From: Bacteroidales bacterium
Lineage (GTDB): Bacteria > Bacteroidota > Bacteroidia > Bacteroidales > VadinHA17
Length of the DNA stretch: 19,986 bases
Assembly: GCA_017882245.1 (NCBI GenBank)
Contig: JADGPV010000052.1
Location: 1-19,986 of the forward strand
Reading direction: 5' to 3'
Shown: positions 7,428 to 13,607 of the stretch, in pieces
Layout: each line of letters opens with the position of its first letter
Numbering within the stretch: the first letter of the stretch is position 1
Position numbers and translations under genes: made by a program
Notes under the pieces: generated by a model
The model's database searches: none
What the model saw: only the letters and a program-made list of their open reading frames with translations
What the model was told of the DNA's origin: nothing

Positions 7428-7844
7428 ATGCGGATAGCGCTTGCCGAAGCGCAGAAAGCTGCTGACCACGACGAAGTACCTGTGGGCGCGGTCATCGTAG
7501 CGGGCAAAACCGTTATCTCCCGGGCATATAATCTTACGGAGACACTCACTGACCCAACTGCTCATGCGGAGATGCAGGCGATAACGGCCGCTACCTCTTA
7601 CCTCGGAGGTAAATATCTTAAAGACTGTACCATTTACATCACTGTGGAGCCCTGTATAATGTGTGCAGGAGCACTGGCGTGGAGCCAGATACCGGCAATT
7701 GTATATGGCGCACCTGATGGGAAGAAAGGCTATACGACCACTGGGGTGCAGATTCTTCATCCGAAAACAGAGGTCCGCAGTGGCATACTGGCAAAAGAGT
7801 GCTCAGAGATAATGAAAAAGTTCTTCAGAAAAAAAAGAGAATAA
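7428..7844 (+). CDS. tadA: tRNA-specific adenosine deaminase
   Basis: 138 residues from ATG 7428. It deaminates adenosine 34 of tRNA-Arg(ACG) to inosine. The zinc/catalytic motif HAE is at 46-48 (TAHAEMQAI) and PCIMC at 75-79 holds the other two zinc Cys ligands. GKKGYTTTGVQILHP and the C-terminal ECSEIMKKFF match the family. The start is uncertain: the same frame is open back to 7374 and the codons just before the ATG read LASRDDEYY, and DD-x-YYM is where related TadA proteins usually begin. No ATG, GTG or TTG is available there, only CTG at 7401 and 7380 or ATC at 7377. Either this protein is a few residues short at the N-terminus or a non-ATG start is used, which would overlap the transporter gene if it is CTG 7380. 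Confidence 0.95.
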   Translation: MRIALAEAQKAADHDEVPVGAVIVAGKTVISRAYNLTETLTDPTAHAEMQAITAATSYLGGKYLKDCTIYITVEPCIMCAGALAWSQIPAIVYGAPDGKKGYTTTGVQILHPKTEVRSGILAKECSEIMKKFFRKKRE

Positions 7845-7883
7845 CCTTTGTCATTATCCGGCATTCATTTGAAAAAAAATTCT

Positions 7884-7891
7884 TAGGTTTG
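7884..7891 (+). promoter_or_regulatory. Putative -7 box upstream of the small membrane protein
   Basis: TAGGTTTG is a perfect TAnnTTTG, 17 bases before ATG 7909. No TTG lies at the expected -33 distance (the nearest TTTG, 7868-7871, is only 12 bases away), so support is partial. If real, the gene has its own promoter rather than depending on the tadA transcript. Confidence 0.35.
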
Positions 7892-7908
7892 ATTAAAATA
7901 AGAAGATC

Positions 7909-8391
7909 ATGACCCTGGATAACGGTAAGAAAATTGTTGCCTTCAGGCTGATTGGATTCATCTCAACTGTGATCTATGTTCTGTATGTCTTTCTGGCATA
8001 TTTTCCTAAAATCTTCCGGAATATCATGGCTGAGAATACCCTCCATATAATAACCGCTGTAATAACTCTGATCTATCTTGTTTTTCTTTTCTGGCCGGCC
8101 TTAATGAAATTCAGGTATATTTATTTCTCTGCAGATGAACGTGGTATCACTCTCAGATGGTATAAGACCGGCCTGATACCGGGCGACAGCAAAAGCATTG
8201 AGATCCCGGCTGATCGGTTTGCAGGTTACCAGATCACTACGGGAATGATGGGGATGCATCATTATCTTACACTTTACCAGCGGGTACAGGGTCAAAAAGC
8301 TGCATACACCCCTGTAAGCATAACGGCCCTGTCAGCCAAACAAAAAGCAAAAGTAGCAGAGGCCCTTAATTACTATAAATCAGCCGGTTAG
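7909..8391 (+). CDS. Hypothetical two-helix membrane protein
   Basis: 160 residues, family not recognised with confidence. Two membrane helices are visible: about 10-31 (FRLIGFISTVIYVLYVFLAY) and about 44-66 (TLHIITAVITLIYLVFLFW). The remaining 90 residues look like a small beta-rich cytoplasmic domain: YFSADERGITLRWYK, SIEIPADRFAGYQI, HHYLTLYQR, then a C-terminal helix (SAKQKAKVAEALNYYKS). The alternation of short strands ending in one helix resembles bacterial PH-like domains, but that is only a shape impression. It lies 64 bases after tadA and 108 before glutamate dehydrogenase, with a -7-like box of its own. No catalytic motif, signal peptide cleavage site or cysteine is seen. A real gene by its length and coherent hydrophobic pattern. 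Confidence 0.75.
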   Translation: MTLDNGKKIVAFRLIGFISTVIYVLYVFLAYFPKIFRNIMAENTLHIITAVITLIYLVFLFWPALMKFRYIYFSADERGITLRWYKTGLIPGDSKSIEIPADRFAGYQITTGMMGMHHYLTLYQRVQGQKAAYTPVSITALSAKQKAKVAEALNYYKSAG

Positions 8392-8416
8392 TCCTGACGG
8401 CATAAAACATGAGCAA

Positions 8417-8450
8417 AGTCATTTTTCATGACTGAAGGTTACCTCACCTT
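8417..8450. repeat. Two adjacent small hairpins upstream of glutamate dehydrogenase
   Basis: AGTCAT-ttttc-ATGACT (8417-8433) and AAGGT-tacctc-ACCTT (8435-8450) follow directly after one another in the 108-base gap before the gene. No T-tract follows either, so they are not a standard terminator; they could sit in a leader or be operator-like. No promoter I would trust is visible here. Confidence 0.35.
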
Positions 8451-8499
8451 TGGGAATGATTTGATTATAAAATAATTCACAAACATAAAATAAGCAGAA

Positions 8500-9837
8500 A
8501 TGAAAGTAAAAACGATTCTGGCTGACCTCGAGAAAAAACATCCGGGTGAAGTCGAGTATCATCAGGCTGTCAGGGAAGTTCTTGAATCTATTGAGGAAGT
8601 CTACAATGAGAATCCCAAGTTTGCCAAAGCCGGCATACTGCAGCGGATTGTTGAACCTGACCGGATATTATCATTTAAGATTCCATGGATGGATGACCAG
8701 GGAAATGTACAGGTCAACCTCGGTTACAGGGTACAGTTTAACAATGCTATAGGACCTTACAAGGGAGGTCTCCGTTTCCACCCCACAGTCAATCTCTCTA
8801 TCCTGAAGTTCCTTGGATTTGAGCAGATCTTCAAAAATTCACTCACAACACTTCCGATGGGGGGAGGTAAGGGAGGATCAGATTTCGATCCGAAAGGCAA
8901 ATCAGACAACGAGGTCATGCGCTTCTGCCAGTCGTTCATGCTTGAGCTGTGGAAACTGATAGGTCCAGAGACCGATGTGCCTGCCGGTGATATTGGCGTT
9001 GGTGGCCGCGAGATAGGTTACCTGTATGGAATGTACAAGAAACTTGCACATGAACATACCGGCGTTCTCACAGGAAAAGGACTCAACTGGGGGGGATCAC
9101 TGATTCGTCCTGAAGCCACTGGTTTCGGTGGAATCTATTTTGCCAAGGAAATGCTGGCAACAAAAAAAGATACTATCAAAGGCAAAAAAATCGCTATTTC
9201 CGGTTTTGGCAACGTGGCATGGGGAGCCGCTCTTAAGGCAACCGAGCTGGGAGGTATTGTTGTAACGATATCAGGACCTGATGGATATATTTATGATCCG
9301 GCAGGTATCAGAGGCGAAAAGATAGATTACATGCTGAAACTGCGCTCTTCGAACCAGGATATTGTCGAGCCGTATGCAAAAGAGTTCAAGGGATCAACCT
9401 TTGTTTCAGGAAGGAGGCCATGGGAAGTCAAGGTCGAAATCGCCCTGCCGTGTGCAACACAGAACGAGCTGAATGGTGATGATGCCAGGAAGTTAATTGA
9501 AAACGGCGTTATGCTTGTAGCTGAAATTTCAAATATGGGCTGCACTCCTGAAGCGGTTGAAGCATTCAATAAGCACAGGTTGCTGTTTGCCCCGGGCAAG
9601 GCTGTCAACGCCGGAGGTGTTGCCACCTCAGGTCTCGAGATGTCACAGAACTCAATGAAACTCAACTGGAACATTGAAGAGGTTGATGAAAGGCTGCACT
9701 CAATCATGGTCAATATACACAACGCATGTGTAAAACACGGCACCTGCGCAGACGGTTATGTTGACTATGTGAAGGGAGCCAACATTGCCGGTTTCCTCAA
9801 GGTTGCCAATGCGATGCTTGACCAGGGGCTGGTATAA
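8500..9837 (+). CDS. gdhA: Glutamate dehydrogenase, clostridial-like hexameric type
   Basis: 445 residues, normal for the 50-kDa hexameric enzyme that interconverts glutamate with 2-oxoglutarate plus ammonium. Substrate and catalytic residues are Lys88 (GPYKGGLRF), Lys112 (FKNSL), Lys124 (LPMGGGKGGSDFDP) and Asp164 (PAGDIGVGG). The coenzyme domain has GFGNVAWGAA (from Gly235) and SGPDGYIYDP (258-267). Phe236, Pro260 and Asp261 match the Clostridium symbiosum residues linked to NAD+ rather than NADP+ use, so NAD preference is inferred although many related genes are labelled NADP-specific. The C-terminal part has KAVNAGGVATSGLEMSQNS and GANIAGFLKVANAM. ATG 8500 gives the usual N-terminus. It is probably monocistronic: a strong terminator follows and two small hairpins precede. 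Confidence 0.97.
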   Translation: MKVKTILADLEKKHPGEVEYHQAVREVLESIEEVYNENPKFAKAGILQRIVEPDRILSFKIPWMDDQGNVQVNLGYRVQFNNAIGPYKGGLRFHPTVNLSILKFLGFEQIFKNSLTTLPMGGGKGGSDFDPKGKSDNEVMRFCQSFMLELWKLIGPETDVPAGDIGVGGREIGYLYGMYKKLAHEHTGVLTGKGLNWGGSLIRPEATGFGGIYFAKEMLATKKDTIKGKKIAISGFGNVAWGAALKATELGGIVVTISGPDGYIYDPAGIRGEKIDYMLKLRSSNQDIVEPYAKEFKGSTFVSGRRPWEVKVEIALPCATQNELNGDDARKLIENGVMLVAEISNMGCTPEAVEAFNKHRLLFAPGKAVNAGGVATSGLEMSQNSMKLNWNIEEVDERLHSIMVNIHNACVKHGTCADGYVDYVKGANIAGFLKVANAMLDQGLV

Positions 9838-9864
9838 TAAACAATTGTAAATACCATACGTGTT

Positions 9865-9899
9865 GTAGAGACGTCCTATTAGGGCGTCTCTACGTTTTT
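9865..9899 (+). terminator. Intrinsic terminator of gdhA, also a dispersed-type palindrome
   Basis: GTAGAGACG-T-CC, loop TATTA, GG-G-CGTCTCTAC: a 12-bp stem (9865-9876 with 9882-9893, including one G-T wobble) followed by g and TTTTT at 9895-9899. The T-tract overlaps the dprA stop codon (9898-9900). For dprA transcripts the other side is not T-rich, so it should act mainly for gdhA. The arm resembles the palindrome at 13348-13368. Confidence 0.85.
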
Positions 9900-11007
9900 A
9901 TCCATGTATACGATAAACATTGCCCGGGCAGGGTGTTATCAATCCTGCCAGCTCCATCTGCAACAAAACAGTAGACAGCTTGTATACAGGCATATCCAAT
10001 GCCCGTGCCAGTGTATCCATCGTCAGGTCGCCTCCTGTCTTCAGCGCTTCATAGATCTTCTTCTCATTTTCTGTCATCTCCGGGAAAAGTTTAGGCTGCA
10101 CGGGAACCGTTAGCGCGGAGGACTTCCATCCAAGCAGATATTCAATATTCTCATGACCTTCCACGAGGGCAGCCTTGTTGCATCTGATCATGGCATTGCA
10201 CCCGGCAGACCATTCATCGCCGGGGCGGCCCGGAACAGCCATTACATCGCGGTTATAAGAGGCTGCAATGTCAGCCGTGATCAGTGCTCCTCCCCTGACG
10301 CCCGACTCAATGATCAGTGTGGCATCAGAAATGCCTGCAATTATCCTGTTACGCCTGATAAAGTTATTCCGTTCGGGGAGGGTGTCAGAAGAAAAATCCG
10401 TGACATGACCGCCATTCTCAAGCATTGACTTCGCTATTCCTGCATGAATCGAAGGATAGACAGTCTTCAGTCCATGCCCGAGAACAGCTACTGTAGGAAG
10501 GCCGTTAGCCATGGCTGCCTTATGGGCGGCAATGTCAATCCCGTAAGCCAATCCGCTCACAATCACCAGTTCAGGGAAATGTTCTGACAGGCCTGCGACT
10601 ATCTTCTGACAGAGTTCGCGGCCTCGCTGCGTCGCATTGCGGGTACCTACCACACTTAATATGTGTGCGGCATTCAGATCCGCTTTGCCTCTGAAGAAGA
10701 AAGTGACAGGTGAGTCTTCGCACTGGCGGAAGCGGAAAGGATAGTCATCATCGAGATAATGGAAGACTCTGATTCCGTTTTTTTCTGTATACTCAGCCTC
10801 TTTTGCTGCTGCGGCAAGGTACTCATGGCCTGCGACGGCCTTTGCAAGAGCCTCTCCTACCCCGGAAATTTTTGTCAGGTTTCTGAATGACTCACTGAAT
10901 ACAGCCTCCACGCTTCCGGCATACGATACAAGTTTTCTGGCAGTGATATCTCCTACACCCGGAATCATTCCGAGTGCAATCTTATGCACAAGAGATGTTG
11001 GTGACAT
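9898..11007 (-). CDS. dprA: DNA processing protein DprA
   Basis: 369 residues. DprA binds incoming single-stranded DNA and loads RecA during transformation; many non-competent bacteria also keep it. Helix-hairpin-helix type N-terminus, about 7-60 (MIPGVGDITARKL and ISGVGEALAKAVAG). The Rossmann-like core, about 85-300, shows VGTRNAT (120-126), VSGLAYGIDIAAHKAA (150-165), VAVLGHGL (173-180), ERNNFIRRNRIIAG (212-225) and RGGALITADIA (238-248), then MAVPGRPGDEWSAGCN. A C-terminal winged-helix DprA domain lies at about 310-366 (ENEKKIYEALK...MDTLARAL). Full length with all core motifs intact. Divergent from tatD; its stop codon sits in the T-tract of the gdhA terminator. No other competence gene is in the window. 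Confidence 0.96.
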   Translation of the reverse strand: MSPTSLVHKIALGMIPGVGDITARKLVSYAGSVEAVFSESFRNLTKISGVGEALAKAVAGHEYLAAAAKEAEYTEKNGIRVFHYLDDDYPFRFRQCEDSPVTFFFRGKADLNAAHILSVVGTRNATQRGRELCQKIVAGLSEHFPELVIVSGLAYGIDIAAHKAAMANGLPTVAVLGHGLKTVYPSIHAGIAKSMLENGGHVTDFSSDTLPERNNFIRRNRIIAGISDATLIIESGVRGGALITADIAASYNRDVMAVPGRPGDEWSAGCNAMIRCNKAALVEGHENIEYLLGWKSSALTVPVQPKLFPEMTENEKKIYEALKTGGDLTMDTLARALDMPVYKLSTVLLQMELAGLITPCPGNVYRIHG

Positions 11008-11031
11008 GATAATAATGTTTGCGAGACACTA

Positions 11032-11062
11032 TAAAGATAAAAAGAAATTAGGCAACAGGCAA
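11032..11062 (-). promoter_or_regulatory. Putative promoter of dprA
   Basis: On the minus strand: TTG (plus 11060-11062), a 20-base spacer, then TATCTTTA (plus 11032-11039), 7 of 8 to TAnnTTTG, ending 24 bases before the dprA ATG. The TTG lies inside the inverted repeat 11048-11107, so the repeat would supply the -33 element. Confidence 0.45.
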
Positions 11063-11107
11063 TAGGCAGACCCCACTAATGCCCATTAGCTGCTGCCTGC
11101 TGCCTAA
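11048..11107. repeat. GGCA-rich inverted repeat between dprA and tatD
   Basis: The left arm TTAGGCAACAGGCA (11048-11061) and right arm TGCCTGCTGCCTAA (11094-11107) are complementary at 13 of 14 positions. The left side holds three spaced GGCA units and the right side matching TGCC units. Inside sits a second perfect hairpin, CTAAT-gccc-ATTAG (11076-11089). It lies between divergent starts, so it is not a terminator for either gene. It looks like a member of a dispersed repeat family. Confidence 0.7.
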
Positions 11108-11114
11108 AAAAAGC

Positions 11115-11122
11115 TAATTTTG
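11115..11122 (+). promoter_or_regulatory. Possible -7 box of tatD, implying an almost leaderless mRNA
   Basis: TAATTTTG is a perfect TAnnTTTG but ends only 4 bases before ATG 11127, so transcription would begin at or just inside the start codon. No TTG is found at the -33 distance (the space is filled by the GGCA-rich repeat). It may therefore be coincidence. Confidence 0.25.
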
Positions 11123-11126
11123 CCAC

Positions 11127-11894
11127 ATGCAGATCATAGATACGCATTGCCATATATACCTGCCGGAGTTTGACAATGACCGCGGGGAAGTGGTTGAAAG
11201 GTCAGTCAGAGACGGCGTCCGTACCATCCTGATGCCCAATATTGATTCATCCTCGGTTGCGCCCATGCTGGCTGCTGAAAAAAACTACCCTGGCATCTGC
11301 ATGCCGATGATGGCACTCCATCCAACCTCTGTCAAGGGAAACTTCCGTCTCGAGCTTGAAGGGGTGGAGACCAGGCTGGCTGAGCACAAATATTATGGTA
11401 TAGGTGAGACTGGCATTGATCTTTACTGGGACAAGACCTTCATCAGCGAGCAGATTATCTCGTTCAGGCGCCACCTTGAGCTTGCTGAGGATTACAACCT
11501 TCCTGTGATTATACACGCTCGCGAATCCCTTGAGACTATCATCAAAGAGATAAAATCATTCGGCCCTGGTCGAGTGGAAGGAGTATTTCATGCCTTCCCC
11601 GGAAGTGTCAATGAAGCAAGACAGGTTGTGGAAATGGGTTTTCTGATAGGCATCGGCGGGGTAATCACATTCAGGAACAGCCGCTTGGGTGATGCTGCAA
11701 TAGAGGCAGGTATTAATTCTATCGTACTTGAAACAGACGCACCCTATCTTGCCCCTGTACCCCATCGGGGAAAAAGGAATGAGAGCAGTTTTCTGACGCT
11801 GGTCGTGAATAAGCTTTCTGAACTGCTGGCAATCACCCCTGCAGAAGTTGCCGACAGAACCACCGCAAACGCAAAAAGGCTGTTTAAAATTTAA
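11127..11894 (+). CDS. tatD: TatD-family metal-dependent hydrolase (DNase)
   Basis: 255 residues, normal family length, a TIM-barrel metallohydrolase with 3'-5' exonuclease activity in characterised members. Metal and catalytic residues in order: His7 and His9 (DTHCH), Glu94 (GIGETGIDLYWD), His130 (PVIIHAR), His155 (GVFHAFPGS) and Asp204 (LETDAPYLAPVPHRGKRNE). All expected ligands are present, so it should be active; whether it trims DNA, RNA or both here is not readable. It is followed after 4 bases by ansA and very likely co-transcribed. The start at 11127 puts DTHCH at the usual distance from Met. Confidence 0.96.
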   Translation: MQIIDTHCHIYLPEFDNDRGEVVERSVRDGVRTILMPNIDSSSVAPMLAAEKNYPGICMPMMALHPTSVKGNFRLELEGVETRLAEHKYYGIGETGIDLYWDKTFISEQIISFRRHLELAEDYNLPVIIHARESLETIIKEIKSFGPGRVEGVFHAFPGSVNEARQVVEMGFLIGIGGVITFRNSRLGDAAIEAGINSIVLETDAPYLAPVPHRGKRNESSFLTLVVNKLSELLAITPAEVADRTTANAKRLFKI

Positions 11895-11898
11895 AAGG

Positions 11899-12927
11899 AT
11901 GGAAAAGAGTATCTCTATACTGATTATATATACCGGAGGCACCATAGGGATGGTTAATGATCCGGTGACAGGAGCTCTTGTGCCAATAGACTTCAGGCAT
12001 ATTTCAGGGCAGGTTCCCGAACTGCGGCGTTTCGGATTTAATCTTGAGTCTGTAACCTTTGATCCGGTTATAGATTCTTCGGACGTCAGTCCTGAGACAT
12101 GGATCAGGATTGCTGACACTATTTCTGATAATTACGATCATTTTGACGGGTTCGTCGTGTTGCATGGTACAGACACAATGGCATATTCAGCTTCAGCTTT
12201 GAGTTTCATGCTGTCAGGACTTGAGAAGCCTGTCATTTTCACCGGGGCCCAGCTGCCAATAGGTGTTCTTCGTACTGACGGGAAGGAGAATCTCATCACT
12301 GCCATTGAGATTGCTGCCGCTCGCGAAAACGAGCTGCCACTTGTGCCCGAGGTATGTATATATTTCGAAAACAAACTGTTACGTGGTAACAGAACCATAA
12401 AGTTCAGCGCCGAGCATTTTAATGCTTTCAGTTCACCGAACCTGCCGCCGCTTGCCGAGGCAGGACTTCAGATACGTTATAACAGGAACCTTATAAGATA
12501 TCCGACCGTCAGGCGACCGCTTACTGTTTCAGCAAAGTTTGACACAGGAGTGGCAGTATTGAGGCTCTTCCCCGGAATCGGTCATAGTGTAGTCAGTGCT
12601 GTACTTAAAACGAAAGAGCTGCACGGACTCATTCTTGAGACCTATGGTACGGGCAATGCACCCACACTCGACTGGTTTCTGGATGAAATACGCTCATTTA
12701 TAGCCGAGGGCGGGATTGTACTCAATGTTACTCAGTGTCCGGCCGGTGCGGTTGAGATGGGGCTTTATGAGACATCCGCAGGACTGCGTGCTGCAGGTGT
12801 GATCAGTGGTAAGGACATTACCACCGAGGCTGCGGTAACAAAGATGATGATACTTCTTGGAAGCTCATTGCCAAAGGTTAAGGTTGAGACATTGCTTTCG
12901 AAACCACTCAGCGGTGAAATGAGTTGA
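11899..12927 (+). CDS. ansA: L-asparaginase, type I (cytoplasmic)
   Basis: 342 residues. Hydrolyses asparagine to aspartate and ammonia. ATG 11899 is chosen over the ATG at 11848, which lies inside tatD; it places IIYTGGTIGM at residues 9-18. Active-site residues are Thr12, Thr91 and Asp92 (LHGTDTMAYSASALSFML) and Lys168 (LRGNRTIK). LPPLAEAG, ETYGTGNAP and NVTQCPAG follow the type I pattern of E. coli AnsA closely. No signal peptide, consistent with the cytoplasmic type. A GGATGG context and the 4-base gap from the tatD stop suggest translational coupling. Together with gdhA upstream it could contribute to ammonium release or amino acid catabolism, but the two are separated by dprA and are not one operon. 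Confidence 0.96.
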   Translation: MEKSISILIIYTGGTIGMVNDPVTGALVPIDFRHISGQVPELRRFGFNLESVTFDPVIDSSDVSPETWIRIADTISDNYDHFDGFVVLHGTDTMAYSASALSFMLSGLEKPVIFTGAQLPIGVLRTDGKENLITAIEIAAARENELPLVPEVCIYFENKLLRGNRTIKFSAEHFNAFSSPNLPPLAEAGLQIRYNRNLIRYPTVRRPLTVSAKFDTGVAVLRLFPGIGHSVVSAVLKTKELHGLILETYGTGNAPTLDWFLDEIRSFIAEGGIVLNVTQCPAGAVEMGLYETSAGLRAAGVISGKDITTEAAVTKMMILLGSSLPKVKVETLLSKPLSGEMS

Positions 12928-12932
12928 GCCCG

Positions 12933-12961
12933 TTGCTGTCATCATTTTTTTTGTAAATTGC
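12933..12961 (+). promoter_or_regulatory. Putative promoter of tRNA-Ser
   Basis: TTG at 12933-12935, an 18-base spacer that is mostly T, and TAAATTGC at 12954-12961 (6 of 8 to TAnnTTTG), ending 11 bases before the mature tRNA 5' end. Location fits a tRNA promoter; the -7 match is imperfect. Confidence 0.35.
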
Positions 12962-12972
12962 GCCGTTTTTCC

Positions 12973-13200
<228 letters not shown>

Positions 13201-13394
13201 AGGTATTCGCCCTGAGGATCAGCGAAGCTAATCCCCCTCTCATGTTATTGATTACCACAGACCACCCCGTCCCGACAAGTCGGGACACCCCTCCTAACTT
13301 AGGAGAGGAAACTACGCTTATTATATAATTTGTTATGATTGACCCCACGACGCCCAGATTGGGCGTCGCTACACTTAAATTTCCCATTCTTTTG
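13201..13394. repeat. Palindrome-rich spacer between the two tRNA genes
   Basis: No gene. It contains GTCCCGAC-aa-GTCGGGAC (13269-13286), CTCCTAA-c-TTAGGAG (13291-13305) and CGACGCCC-agatt-GGGCGTCG (13348-13368). The first two sit side by side in a CACCCC-rich context, a combination I recall as a dispersed intergenic sequence in Bacteroidota genomes (memory, not a search). The third shares its right arm and flank, GGGCGTC-x-CTAC, with the gdhA terminator stem at 9882-9893. Confidence 0.65.
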
Positions 13395-13467
13395 TGATCC
13401 CGGAGCGACTCGAACGCTCAACCAACAGAACCGGAATCTGCTATTCTATCCATTGAACTACGGGACC
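13395..13467 (-). tRNA. tRNA-Arg (anticodon CCG)
   Basis: 73 bases on the minus strand. Acceptor stem GGTCCCG (from 13467) pairs with CGGGATC (ending 13396), discriminator A at 13395. D stem GTTC/GAAT, anticodon stem GCAGA/TCTGT around loop TTCCGGT giving CCG (codon CGG), T arm GAGCG-TTCGAGT-CGCTC. CCA is not encoded. Transcribed towards the palindrome cluster and divergent from leuS. Confidence 0.95.
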
Positions 13468-13477
13468 GTTCAGACTG

Positions 13478-13508
13478 TAAAAGTAACCCGACAACAGCAC
13501 TTTTCAAA
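13478..13508 (-). promoter_or_regulatory. Putative promoter of tRNA-Arg
   Basis: On the minus strand TTTG (plus 13505-13508), exactly 19 bases, then TACTTTTA (plus 13478-13485), 7 of 8 to TAnnTTTG, ending 10 bases before the tRNA 5' end. This is the best -33/-7 pair in the window and supports assignment to Bacteroidota. Confidence 0.6.
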
Positions 13509-13607
13509 ACTTATCGGACAAATATGACCGCCTCACCCCTATCTTCTGACATATTTGCCAACTTTTTCCTAATTTCGCCACCCATAAGCCCAAACCTGAT
13601 AACGGAC

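Noticed and set aside
13339..13527. 62-codon plus-strand frame with CDPGATRTLNQQNRN
   Set aside because: It reads through the antisense strand of tRNA-Arg, another common false call.
13524..13607. 28-codon N-terminal extension of leuS
   Set aside because: The extension is unlike any LeuRS N-terminus, while MKDYNFTEIEKKWQ at 13608 is the conserved start.
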